Of a stretch of 64,000 nucleotides of DNA, positions 46,750-58,740 are shown in pieces. Every line of letters starts with the position of its first letter. The first letter of the stretch is position 1. The position numbers and the translations under genes are program-made. The stretch lies in the NCBI GenBank assembly GCA_031002005.1, contig CM061921.1, positions 150,383,283 through 150,447,282 on the forward strand, read 5' to 3'. The stretch is from Vandiemenella viatica (taxonomy: Eukaryota > Arthropoda > Insecta > Orthoptera > Morabidae). Under the pieces are notes generated by a model. The model made no database searches, was not told where the DNA came from, and saw nothing but the letters and a program-made list of their open reading frames with translations.

Positions 46750-47850
46750 TCTGGAATTCGCTTTTTTTTAAATTATTTGTTTATATGGCTTTTGGTCTAA
46801 CTACCATACAGCCAGATTACAATTGTATTACAATATTATTTTGGCGTAGTAGTTCTATACAATTCTTGTATTACAATATTATTTTGTCATAATAGTTCTA
46901 TACAATGTTATTTTGACACAATAGTTCTATACAATGTTATTTTGACATAATAGTTCTAAACAATTATTATTAGTAACAATAGTACAAATGTTGACATGAC
47001 TATTGATGATTATGTTACGTTATTATTCGGCATACTAGTTCTATACAATTTTGTAATAATACTGATAGTGCAGGTGGTGTAATAACTTTATTTTGCTACT
47101 ATATTTGGACATATTGTCTGTGTACAATACCAATAGTGCAGAGGGTGTGGTGTCAGTTGTTAGTTATGTTTACGTATTATTTGACATAATAGACATTTCA
47201 ATACCGGTGGAACGAATAGTTTACTAACAGCTGGTGCTTTAATAATATTAATTTTAGATAATAAACCTCATCTGTGTGGTGAAATCCGTATTGTATGTTT
47301 GGTAATTGTAGATTTTAGCATAAAGCTTTGTATCCCTGAAGTAGTTCTATTTTTTAGAGCGTTTTAGCTATAATGGGTCTCTTGAATGGCCTGGGTTATA
47401 TAGTGATATCTGCTTCCCTTAAAAAGCGAGCTATCGCTTGATGCACGTCATGTCGTTCCGCTCTCATAAGGGAGATGATTGATGTAAGCAGTGGGATTTT
47501 TAGTTTGGTCTCTATTATATAGGTTATTTTGTGGAATTCGGTAAAGGGTGCATGCCAGTATTATATGATTTAGGTCTGCTATTTCTTCGTTGTCAACCGG
47601 GCAGAATGGGGAGTTTGCTGCGCCAATTCTATGGAGGTGTTTGGGATAGCATCCGTGTCCCAATCTTATGCGAATGATAGATGTTTTGATTCTTCGAACC
47701 ATGCTTTGTGTGGTATGTGGGGTTGGATCGATGCGTAGTGTTTTCCTTTGTATACTTGTGATGAAGTCCATGCGTTTGCCCATTTTGCAAGGGCCTCTAT
47801 TTTTATAGTGGAACTCGCTTCTGCTTTGGACCGCTTCGACAGCTGCACAA
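46750..47850 (-). pseudogene. LINE 3' part with RNase H-like and C-terminal region
   Basis: On the minus strand AEASSTIKIEALAKWANAW leads, after a shift, into MVRRIKTSIIRIRLGHGCYP, then PFCPVDNEEIADLNHIILAC and TLYRIPQNNLY. The R.RLGH...C..C......H....C pattern is the C-terminal region following RNase H in I- and Jockey-type LINEs. The 3' untranslated region (47400-46750) is AT-rich, contains a tandem array, and ends with GGTAGTTAGACCAAAAGCCA next to an A-rich tail (+ strand T-run near 46763). Confidence 0.75.
46822..46975 (-). repeat. tandem repeat in LINE 3' region
   Basis: About four units of 29-42 bp share TTATTTTGNCATAATAGTTC and TATACAAT. Related single units recur near 47030. Confidence 0.75.
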
Positions 47851-47928
47851 TGCGGCGCGCCGCTCTATGTGTCGCTCATTTCCGGATGCCTCACCCTGCT
47901 GTCTAGTTACCAGGTGTTCCTACCCCTA

Positions 47929-47932
<4 letters not shown>

Positions 47933-47963
<31 letters not shown>
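47933..47963 (+). repeat. (TC)n microsatellite
   Basis: A nearly pure run of TC dinucleotides. Confidence 0.95.
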
Positions 47964-47966
<3 letters not shown>

Positions 47967-49160
47967 GACGCAGATACCCTATGGACGCTCACGTACAAGT
48001 TAACTCGCCGGACCCGTCACCCTATCCTCCAATAGTTTGCTTCGAAGTAGTAAGGATTTTATTTTCTTCCTATACCAAACTGTTTAAATTATACTTACTG
48101 GCGCCTATAAAGAAATTATGTACCTTTATGTACCAGACAGGATTCATTTTCTCTGTATAAAAATATCCGATACATCTTTTACAGAGATTGGTAGTATGAA
48201 AGTTCTGTGGAATCTCCCGATCGTTCGTTCCTTACCGAATATTGGATGCGTCTCTACGAAATACTGCCAATCCTGGTTAATAGTCGATGGAAATCAGGAT
48301 CGCTTCTCTGGTATTGAGTTACTAAGCCGTGTAAGAACTAATATACGTTCTTCCCAGGACTCACAGCCAAGGCGCAATGGTCAGTGGTCAAGTGTCAAAG
48401 GTTCAAGTAGTAAAGTGGTATAGGGTTCAAAAGTAAAAGGTCAGGGAGTCGAGGATCAAATTTCAAGGCAAAAGGTCATGATCACGACGTCAGAGATAAT
48501 TAGTAAGATCTATAAAGTATTATATGCATGATGAGAGGATTCCCCGCTGTTCTGTAGTCCGGTAATAATTCCTACCCATCTTCCAGGTATTTCTTTTTTT
48601 TAACGTGCCACACACTGAAGTCAATCTTTTATTCGGAGACACAGGCTGGTAGTATTGATAACGAATGATGTGTGTGGAAAGGATTTTTAGCATACTTTCC
48701 TCTTGAGCGTTCGTTCGTCTTGTAGCACAGAGCTGTCAGTATAAATATCAATATAATTTCGAGTCCATGAATATAGTGCTTCCAAAGTTACCTTTAAATT
48801 CTAGGTACGTGTGAAATGCAATTCGCTAGAATAGACAGAAGCTCTTAAAAATGAAGCTAAATGAAAAGGATATTAGAGATGGGCTCACACAGAGGAATGG
48901 AACTATATATAAATCAGGTTGAATTCACAGCGATTGAGCGGTTGCAACGAACTCTCCCATTGTAACACATATGGCAGCTCCTTATTACTAGGAAGGTGTA
49001 GACCAATATATTCAGCTATCACCCGTTGCCTCCAAAAAATCTGATGTTGATCTCATTCAGTTACCACAGTTTTGGGAACACTAGATCACCCTCAGTGATA
49101 AGTGGCATATAGATTCCTATAACTTCGTGGACAGGTTGTCATACTTCCACTAACTCCTCG
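47964..49160. other. no gene; degenerate GGTCA-rich patch at 48375-48482
   Basis: The patch repeats GGTCA, GGTTCAA and AGGTCA words at 9-13 bp spacing. It is probably a decayed tandem repeat. The rest shows nothing. Confidence 0.4.
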
Positions 49161-50674
49161 TATCTTTCCCAACCATGAACACTTTAAAATATGATGGAAG
49201 TTTACTAAATCTCTGCCAGTTTGACATGGAACACCAAAAACACACATATAACACACTCAAACATAGGGAAAGCCCCAACACAGACACATGCCACTACATG
49301 AGATTAGAAACATCAGGACCTAGCTATATGTACACCATACAGACAACGTCACACATGCACAAGTTCTTTCACCCGCCAACAAACATTATAATATCTTCAG
49401 AAGTCAAACACAGATACACCCAATACTCTTAGACCTTATCACTGATATATACATTCGCACACCAAACTCTCACGGAAGAAAGGAACTGCACGTGATATCT
49501 CCGCAAACAGATCGCATGATCTCCCAATCACCCTACATATTAAAAAAACAAGTAAATATTAGGAATTGGTGTTAAAGTTCTGAAATTTTGTGAATAACCA
49601 TAAAATTCTGAACATCAGGAACATTGCCGAAAATCACGAAAATGGGGTAAATTCTCACAAACTGGAAAAAAAATATATGAAAATTACGACACCTGTATAC
49701 ATTTCCGGTTTTGGTAGACACGACAGTCTTTAACGAACATAAAAACTCGCAGACCAACACATCCGCCGTTACCGTCATGAGGCAATTTAGACGTTGCGCA
49801 AATGATGACAACCACATATGTTTGGATTATAGAGCTCAGCCTTATCGAATAAGGTGATGACAGAACACAAGCCGAAGCAGAAGCTTGCATTAAAACACCA
49901 ATACGGAAGGCAATCTTCATTTAAAGAAAGGTGATGTAGGAATCATAGATACGCATGAAAAACACACAACTCAGAAAAAAACTGGAGTTAGTATCACACA
50001 CTGACAGGAAACAACAGAAATAGTCACAAGCAACCGGATTTCAACATCACCCACCTTTATTATCAGCGCAACACACTACAGTATATAGGCAATAGAAGTT
50101 TGTCGGATATATGATACAAACACACTTATACCTATCGGGATCTAGAACTCGAATCTATCGCCAAAACCACTCAGGCATGTTCAAGTGTAACTATCTGGGG
50201 ACTGAAGAAGCCACACAGCACACTAAACGCAGACAGACATTACACCAACCTCAAACACTGGTGTACACAATACAGACATATATTTATTATCTCATCAAAC
50301 ATCGAGACTCAACCACACAGACTTGTGAAAGCTATCACCTACCAGAAACTTAATATCTTCTTACTGACACCATACATACACGAGTGTTATATAAAAGTTT
50401 CATAACTGTTTGATAAACTGCAAATATTTAGTGAAAAAACCGGAAATTGACAAAAATCATGTAATTTCGTAAAAAATTACGATATCTGCATCAATTACTC
50501 AAAAAGATGTCATCAGTATACATTTTCCAGTGGAAGGTATAAAAAGGATGACAACTACATTTGGGAGAAGGGCAAACTATTCCACCAAGAAGGATAAAAG
50601 TAAAACTTCATACACAGCCACACGCGCGCACACGCGTACACGCGCAAGTACGCACCAACTCAGATACATGCACA

Positions 50675-50754
50675 CGCACCACATAGCAGACGCACCACGT
50701 AGCAGACGCACCACGTAGCAGACACACCACATAGCAGACGCACCACGTAACACA
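50675..50754 (+). repeat. 16-bp minisatellite, five units
   Basis: Five tandem units of CGCACCACGTAGCAGA with single-base variants. Confidence 0.93.
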
Positions 50755-50935
50755 CGCCGTCAAGACTCATAAATGCAGACACTCTTAACTCACCAAGACA
50801 CTAATTAACTCAGTGACCTAAAGACACTTGGAAACCAACTCTTGATAGCCTACACATTCAGATGTAATGCCACCACGTACACCACACGCCATCACCAAAC
50901 AACACACACTTGGAGAGACATCAGCCAACATATGT

Positions 50936-50937
<2 letters not shown>

Positions 50938-50977
<40 letters not shown>
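50938..50977 (+). repeat. (CA)n microsatellite
   Basis: A pure CA dinucleotide run. Confidence 0.97.
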
Positions 50978-50981
<4 letters not shown>

Positions 50982-52060
50982 ATAAGTCTTTACATAACTG
51001 CACACAATCACGGAGCAACATACGTCAACTCATGCTCCAAACGACGCACAGTAAGAAAACATTAATACTTGTCAACACGCACCTCACAAAAGCATCAACA
51101 AGCAAATGTAAACACTCACCCACGCACACGGACACTAACTTGACCAATTCCTCATCAACAATGACACATCCATAAAAAACCACTCAAAAATCAACACACT
51201 GTATCACTAATATACACGCACACACTAACACATGCGCCACATAACACACGAGCATACATCAACACCCAACACAACATATATAGCAGTGGTCTTCTCTGAG
51301 TGAACAATGCATTGGGTTAAATCCACTGATTAATGTGCACAGAATGTTTAACAAGTACCAATGTAATTGTGACAGTTATGCTGTGAGTAATCCAAGTAAT
51401 TTTAACGGTGTTTGTAATACAAGCACAATTCCAGTGTCTGTATTATTTCAGGCTATATGTTCTATTCATGACTTACCGATAGTTGCACTACAATCTCCAA
51501 GTTATGACCAACTAAACGTTACTACCAACGGTATATCACCCCCACCCAACAAAAATCATAACTGATATAAGTTCAAGTTCGTTTACACAGTTTACAACGT
51601 TCAAACCATAGGTATATCAACAAACTTTCCACTTGCTTTTTATCGTTTTCAGCATGGTAGAGCTGAATATAATGTTCAGTACCAAAGGTAGCACTAACAA
51701 ATTCATTACCAAGTATGTTCACAGCATGATTTTTCACAAGCCATCAACCACCAACAAGCATTTGTCATCTTCACACTCCAAACTGTAACCACTTAATAGT
51801 CATAACCTCATAAAAATCGAGAATTAATTATATTAACACCTTACAGACAGCGACACTCACACGGATGTGTACAAGCTCTCACCAGCCAACAAGCAGTCAT
51901 AGCCACATATACACCAAACACATGAAATTCACGCTGACATCACCATTCATATGGACATTCATACAGGAAATTCACACTAAGGAAACGAACTACACGTCAT
52001 GCCCCTGTAATCAGGTCAAGTTGCCTTTTATCACCCAATCCATTTGAAACTGTCCTGTAA

Positions 52061-53370
52061 ATATTGTGTATTAGTGTCAAAGTTGTGTATTTTGTGAAAA
52101 AAGCTAAAAATTGCTAAAAATCAGTAAAATTGGTAAAAATCTCCAAATTTAAGCCTCATGGATGTCATTATTATAGCTTGCTAGAATTATATCCAGCTGA
52201 AACAAAAAATGACGTAGTACTAACAAGATGAAACCGAGTGATATAAAACGCTATCCGCTAGTTTCAACCATATTTAATCGATTTAAGACAATCGCTCCCG
52301 ATTCCAACAAAATTCAGATTTGGTGATCATGTTAGAATCAGCAGACTAAAGGAACAGTTCCAGAAAAAAGTGTAATCTTCGCGAGTTCGTTACCAGATGA
52401 TACTTTCGATGGTGTACTGTGCTGTCATCCTCATATCCTGTGTGTACATGGAACTGTGGATCAGCGTTGCTTTTAATCCGGCGCTGTCAACTCTTATTCA
52501 TCAAATTAGCATACGAATGGATGCTGAGATGCCGTCGGAAAATCAATTGTAGCAACCGGTCCCCAGTGGATGGTGTATGAAGCCATCCAGTATACCGGCG
52601 GGATGCTGCAGAGAGGCGTTAACAGTGGTTGCAAAGTGAACCGCATTCACCGCTGCACTTGTGGTAGACGTGATAATGAACTCATCCAATCGAGGGAGGG
52701 GGAGGAACGCCGTGCTGTATAAGGTCGTTGTCGACCGGGGCTACTAGCATTGCGTTTCTTGTTGTCCCTGCGCACGCACAGTACCTAAGGAAGACGGCAG
52801 AACTCTTGTCTTTCCAAATCATCCGGCAGCTTTCTCGCGAAGATAAAGTTTCAATGACGCACCGAAAAAGAGCCTTCTTTCACAATTTGAGAAAGTTTAC
52901 CAGTCAAACTGGTCGACATAAGTGTGTATCATGAATCAGGTGAAATTAATAATTACTGGTACTCATAGGTTAACCTAATAATGGTGAGTAATTCTGTCGA
53001 CCAGTGTGGCAGATAGCCTTTGTCAGATTATATTATAAATCTGCTTTGATGATCGACAGTTGGTAACCGTTTGAACATCTGGTATGACGTAACAAACGGG
53101 ATTGAATCTTGATGAGCTGTGACGCAATAAAGGAATGTGTTCCAGCAATAGATGATCAGCATAATACGAGTTTTTTATTTTCTAAGAAAGAAAGAATATA
53201 CTATTTTTAAATACGGTCGCTGGTCCGCGCGTGCGCGTTGAGTATCTGCATCTACTCACTACCTACACATGGAATAACGGAAGCGTTCGTCTGTGTTTAC
53301 TTTTGATTGTGCTTATTTAAAATACCTCAATGAAAAGTCGCTCCGATTGTGAAATAAGTGCAATGATATT
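52061..53370. other. no feature recognised
   Basis: A GC-richer stretch at 52600-52930 has an open frame (52728-52934) without a known motif. Confidence 0.35.
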
Positions 53371-53373
53371 TTT

Positions 53374-53700
53374 TTGTGTGCAAAAGAATTGAAAGCAGTC
53401 GAAATTAATCAGCAGATTGGTGACATTAATGGAGAAAACACTCTGAGCTATCTAATGGTAATAAAATGGGTTATATGCTTACAGGTTGCCGTTTCAATGT
53501 ATGTACGATCATCAGTGATCACTGAAGACTGCAGAATTAAGTTTATTAAACAGTTCAAGAAAACAGACGTTTTACCATATCTTCCTTACCTAACGAGTTT
53601 CCTCAAGTTTCAACAAGTGTTCTTTATGATGTTCTTAAAAGAACCCTTGAATTATCGACGTCAGAACAGCCGTTCAGCAATGGTTGGAAAATAAGGTGGC
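53374..53700 (+). pseudogene. mariner-like transposase N-terminal fragment
   Basis: VEINQQIGDINGENTLSYLM, then VIKWV, parallels the first helix-turn-helix of a mariner branch (usual pattern EIHxQIxxVYGENxMSxxMVRKWV). Further on, SVITED and, in a shifted frame, FPQVSTSVLYDVLKRTL match the following segment (SVVTDD..., FPQVSRxVLYEIV). No inverted ends or catalytic residues are seen. The call rests on recalled family patterns. Confidence 0.55.
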
Positions 53701-53999
53701 AGATTTTTATGGGTGCACTCATGAAATTATTTTAAAAAAATTTCATTTGTCTTTGTTTAATATAAAAACGGTGTTTTCTTTAAAAAGCGTCTCAAAATGG
53801 ATATAAGACATAATCACCGTTTAAAAGTTTTAAATATAATTATGGGAATAAATAGCTATAAATAACGCCTTACTGGGCCATAAATGCTAGATGAATTTAA
53901 TTAATGGCCTATGCAACCGACGTTGAGTTAGTGTCGAATATCTTCATGATGTCCAAAGAAGGATAATAATAATATTTAATTAATTTGCGATGGAGCGCA

Positions 54000-56200
54000 C
54001 GCTCTGGTGGCAATTTCCCTACACACCCATCTCCCCCTTTCGTGCACCCACCTACATTGCGTTCTGCAAATTTTAGCTTTAAATTCTTGCAACGTTTTTG
54101 GTAAATTATTCATCATTTATCTTGGTAACTTGTTCCAATCCCTGACACCCTTACCCAAAAAAGAGAATCTTACTACACCCTTGTGCCTGAAATCGAGTGC
54201 CAGCTTGTGGTCATGGTCATCTTTTTTGCATTACTTTTAATTCTTACACCAATATCTTTCCATGCCTCATCACCAATATACGACTTGTACACTCCCATTA
54301 CCCTCTTCTCCCTCCTCCTGTGTTGCAATGAATCCCATTCCAGCTCTTTTATCATATCTGTTACTGATTGCATTCTGCGGTAATTTCCAGAAACATATCT
54401 AGCAGCCCTTTTTTGCACCCTCTCCAGCTCCTGTATTAGATACTCAAAATGTGTACTCAAAATGTGGATCCCATACTACACTACCATATTCAAGCAATGG
54501 TGTGACTAAAGTTTTGTAACCCAATTCTTTTACTTCCCTCATCACTCTCTCCAACAAGTGCAGAAATTTGAAACCTTTTCCTACTACCTGACCAATGTGT
54601 CATGCCCAGTTAAGCTTGTTATCAAATGTAGTGCCAAGATATTTACATTTCAAGTCTTCAACAAGCAATTCTTTCCCAACCTTATAATCGTAATCAGCCT
54701 TTAGTTTTTTTATTTGTGTGTCTAATAAGCTGACTCCTCTTGCATTTATCTTCATCCCATGTTTACCAACTCAACTAGATATCCTGTCCAGATCACCCTA
54801 CAGCTGTTTACAGACCTTTACCGTTGTAATACTTTTATATAGATTTTATCGTCTGCAAACAATCTAATTTCTGATAGTAAACAATCAACACAATTATTCA
54901 TTAGAATAATGAATAAAATGGTCCCAATACGCTACCCTGTGGCACTCCCATTTTTACTTCCACTTCTTTTGATACTACATTTCCTACCCTAACTTTCTGT
55001 TTCATTATCCCTAATGCTCTCACTAAACAAGTTACTTAAAATCTCTGCCTTTTTCAAATCCTCAGCAACTTCTTCTCCATCCTTATCCGTATGTGTCTGA
55101 ACACCCTCCCTTCCTCTCAGTTTTCTAACATAGCCATAGAAATTTCTAGATGCATCAGTCAATGGTCCCCCTGCAATGACAATACTCTTCATAAACTCAT
55201 CTTTAGCCACATTCTTAACCATTATTTAGTCCTTGTTCAGTTTTTTTAAAAATATTCCCTACTACCCTATCTCTTAACTATGTTATGTTCTCTTCTTACC
55301 AACCGTTTTAACTTCCTCACCTCCCTATTATAGTACACAGGTTCTCTACTTCTCTTTATTTTCTGTTTTGGAATAAATTTTTCTTATTATCTCCTTGAAT
55401 TCTTCCCACCTTGACTCTACTGTACTTGTGGCTTCCTTCAATTTGCTGAAACGTTCTCTGAAATATCTCTTCAAATTCGAAATTTGTATTTTTTTTATAA
55501 TTGTACCAATTTCCGCCTTCAATTTTGGCTGCTGGTTTACTGAATCCTCTAATATCCATCAGAACTACTTATTCTTTCGGTTACTTGACACCCCACAAGG
55601 TTATCATCGGGCTTTATTAGGAATATATCCAAAATATTTTGTCCCCTAGTGTTTTGCTCTACAACTTGTGTAAATCCTCTTTCATTTATTAGGGTATTTG
55701 CAAATCTCTGTTCCCTTGTGTTATTAATCTTATTTCCTACCCAGTTTACACCTGGTCAATTTAAAACCCCACCATTCATGACCATTCTGTGCTCACCTCT
55801 GAAATCTGAGTATGAATTTAATATCTCCCCAAGAGCCTCATCTTCATCTATCATTCTTCCCTGCGGTAAGCAGACAACAACCTGTTTTTTTCTTTTTTAT
55901 TACCCCAGAAATCTGCCCCAAGTAACTCATCGTCCTGAACTATGAACACCAATGAACTGTTGTAGTTTTTGTTAATTAGTATGAAAACTCCTCCACCATT
56001 TGCTGCTCTATCTCTTCGGTAAGCTTTGTAACCATCGGGAAAAACCTCACTGTCTAATACTTCTTCTTTTAACCAACTCTGTTCCCCAATAATTAATTAC
56101 TTGTGGTTAGTGTATCTCTATTAAGTTTGCAAATTTGAATACTTTGTTCATTATACTTCTACAGTTCACCAGTAATGCCCATATTACTGGCTTTATATAT
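54000..56200 (-). pseudogene. CR1-like LINE with endonuclease and RT remnants
   Basis: Reading the minus strand from 56200, frames give the endonuclease: EVFPDGYKAYRRDRAANGGG, VFIVQDDELLGADFWGN, EDEALGEILNSYSDFRGEHR, NERGFTQVVEQNTRGQNILD and IFLIKPDDN. Next comes the linker with MVKNVAKDEFMKSIVIAGG and FYGYVRKLRGREG at 55222. A large deletion removes most of the RT; only RIGTILFIILMNN and IRLFADD-like motif C remain near 54850. The C-terminus at 54460-54040 (LIQELERVQKRAARYVSGNY, RRMQSVTDMIKELEWDSLQ, GVVRFSFLGKGVRDWNKLP) is nearly open. Frameshifts are frequent. Confidence 0.85.
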
Positions 56201-56354
56201 TGACCGCTAACCGGTATAGTTACACTTGTAGATATATTGTCTCTGACTGGTTGCGCTCTTTCGCGTTGGGAGCAAACATACCTTCATGTGCCGTGAGTTT
56301 TTATTATTTGTCAGAAATTCTTTCTTCATTTGACATTTTGCCTACCTGTTACAG

Positions 56355-56435
56355 TGATGCGCTGCTGACTTTACCGACGTTGGGAGTTTGTAAGCAGGAA
56401 GCACCATCACCTTCAGGACAGCAAAATGAATCTGG
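56355..56435 (+). CDS. TFCP2-like (gemini): CP2-family transcription factor, second exon
   Basis: This 81-bp exon lies between an acceptor (tttgcctacctgttacag, ending 56354) and a strong donor, GTAAGT, at 56436. Its first T completes the Ser codon started at 35998. The joined protein runs YSM, then SDALLTLPTLGVCKQEAPSP, then SGQQNES. TFCP2/UBP1 as I recall them read YSMSDVLALPIFKQE at this junction, so order, frame and sequence all agree across 20 kb. It ends two bases into a Gly codon (GG), phase 2. The next expected exon, with the CP2 DNA-binding domain (FQYVLCAATSPA in vertebrates), is not found before 64000. KQE fits a sumoylation-type motif; that is a guess. Confidence 0.87.
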
Positions 56436-57240
56436 GTAAGTTTCAGACTAGTCATGGTTGTTTTAATTAATTGCTGTCATTTTTTAGTGTATATACATGC
56501 ATAATACAGCTATGGAAATGATAAACACCGTGGAATGTATCAATAGCAGTAGAGGTCAATTACCATTTTTAATAATAACTGAAACAGGAATATCTTTAAA
56601 TCACTAAAGACATTAAAATAGAACAAAATGGATCTTTCATTGTGAAATAGAGACAGTTTGTAAAATTTTTAACATACATTTTACTTCAGTTGTAGGGAAA
56701 ATAGGCATAGAAAAACAGGGTAATATCTAGATTGGGATACCGCTGTAACCACGTACCGTCTCGCAATGTACGAGGATGGTCGGAAACTTTTCAGACCACC
56801 CTCGTAAACACTTCCGGATGGAGAGAGTATGACGTCACTTTGTTTCCGTGTGTGACGTGTTCAGCCTTCGATCGATTTGTAAATACACGTTAGGCCAAGA
56901 ACGTAACCAATAGTAATAACAATAAAAAAATATGTATTCAAAAAGTTAAAAGAAAATTATTATTTGCACAATTAATAATATTATTAAAATTTCAAAAACA
57001 TTCCAAACTGATGATTGATATCATTCATTAGTAATGTTCGGTTCTTGTAACGTTAAATGTTATTAGTCACAATTACATTGATTTGTGTTTGATTCCGTTC
57101 ATCTATATTTCCTCACATGGCTGAAATTGCTATTAAAATCATTCATTATAAAAAAGATATCGTCAATAACCGATTGCGTTTAGGTTGTAATGCAGCCGGG
57201 ACCATAGTAACTGGGTATCAGCAATATCCCCATGTTGTAC
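56436..57240. other. intronic DNA with a 38-bp palindrome at 56769-56806
   Basis: TACGAGGATGGTC and GACCACCCTCGTA are inverted around a 12-bp centre and flanked by TA. It looks like two mariner-type ends joined with no interior. Nothing else is recognised. Confidence 0.45.
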
Positions 57241-58740
57241 CCGAAGGCTTTTTCAGACTGCTTTGCCAAATAGATTTGTGGAGACGCAATTGCCACCAGC
57301 AACAGTCTCAGAAATAAATTAACTTATGAAGCAATTATAACCTTAAAGGTCTTACAGCTATGACAACATTTCAAGTAAAATACTGAAAAGATGTTCAAAT
57401 TGTATGCCACATACTTGCTCACACCAGTGATGACTCCTTAATCCAAGGAACATTTCCAAATAGACTAAAATATGCAGAAGTAAAAACCATTACTTACAAA
57501 AGAAGAGGCCACATGTATAGATATCTACCGACCCATTTCTTTACTTTCAGGATTCCCAAATTATTTTTGTAAAAGTCATGTATCATAGAGTAACAAAACA
57601 TGTTACACACAATAATGTCCTCAATACTTCACAGTTTGGATTTCAAAAAGGTTCATCTACAGAAATGCCCATATATTCAGTTTAAAATAAGACATATGAG
57701 GAACTGAATAATAAAATTAGCCCTATAAGATTTTTTTGTGATTTTGTAAAAGCATTTGATTAAATCATGAGCTAATTTTTTTTAAAAAAAATGGAATACT
57801 ATGGTGTTTATGGAGTCTCAGGTAACTGGTTTAATTCATACGTGGAAAACTGAATCCTAATATCAGTAAAGAAGCCTCATCAGGCAGGATGAAAAACCTA
57901 CACGGCATTCCACAAGGCTCTGTCGTAGGACCCCTTCTGTTTTTACTATACATCAACTAGAAACTTATCCCACAGGGTTAAGAGCATTTTATTTGTCGTC
58001 GGCACTAACCTGACTCTAAGAAACGAACATATCACTTCACTACTGAAGAATTTAAGTGCCACCTTTGCAATACGTACACTTTCTATAAAAGCAGATCTAG
58101 ACTTAACAAAACAGGTGTACTCCTCATATTTTCATTCAGTGATGTCATATGGCATAATTTTTTGGGGAAACTCTTCACGAAGTAAAAAAGTTTTCATAGC
58201 ACAGAAATGGGTAAAAACAAGAACTTCTTTCAGACTTTAAAAAACTTAACATTCATACAATGACTTCTCAGTATATATATTCTCTGGCGTACTTTGTCAT
58301 AGAATCTAATTCTCAGGTACACAATTTCAATACGAGAATCAGAAATAACTTGCACAAAACACAAACATCACTGTCATTAGTACGAAAAGCAGTTAATTAC
58401 CCTGGGATACATCTGTTTAATAAACTTCCCAAGAATATAACGCTGCAGATAATACAGATATATTTTTTAAGAAACTGAGAGATTACCTTGTTTGTAACTC
58501 CTTCTACTGCATTCAAGAATTTGATCAAAATAATTAATTGTATTCAATAAGACCTTTTGCAAAACTCAGTTGTAAAAATTAGTGTTTATTTTTATTCTCT
58601 TCATTTGTGTTTGTAACATTTTTTTTTTTTTTCACTATCGTTATGACACATGTTGTATGTATGTGTATTAACCATGACATGTTTCACATCCCAGAAGTCC
58701 TTCCTCAGCAATGTATCTATGGAACAAAATTGATAAATAA
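57240..58740 (+). pseudogene. Jockey/CR1-like LINE, internally deleted
   Basis: With shifts, the + strand reads SLIQGTFPNRLKYAEVKTIT, VIYHRVTKHVTHNNVLNTSQ, FGFQKGSSTEMPIYS, FFCDFVKAFD (motif A) and LHGIPQGSVVGPLLFLLYIN (motif B). A decayed LFADDTNLTL-like stretch follows near 57990. Then comes a jump to the post-RT region YFHSVMSYGIIFWGNSS...KKVFIAQKW and a C-terminus near 58480. The 3' untranslated region ends about 58740 with ATAAATAAATAAG. Most of the RT thumb is deleted. Confidence 0.85.

Larger units (their letters stand above)
49160..52060 (+). other. A+C-skewed tract with CA-rich repeats
   Basis: The + strand is strongly biased to A and C. Two sampled lines, 50821-50880 and 51121-51180, contain 38 and 45 A+C of 60. 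Words such as TACACAATACAGACA and CACACACTCAAAC recur at distance (near 49330 and 50265). No element ends or protein motif are recognised. It could be a long untranslated or satellite-derived region. Confidence 0.5.
36000..56354 (+). other. CP2 intron, 20,355 bp, filled with transposons
   Basis: Begins GT (36000-36001) and ends AG (56353-56354), phase 2. It holds the hAT, Harbinger, mariner, LINE and SINE copies listed separately, in both orientations. Unlisted gaps (36002-36689, 42000-43860, 52061-53370) show no feature I can support. Confidence 0.8.

Noticed and set aside
48375..48482. Cluster of AGGTCA-like words that might be nuclear receptor sites
   Set aside because: The words are irregular in spacing and sequence, and fit a decayed tandem repeat better than a regulatory element.
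57117..57317. 66-codon frame before the Jockey/CR1-like LINE
   Set aside because: It may be part of the LINE upstream region, but no motif supports it as a gene.
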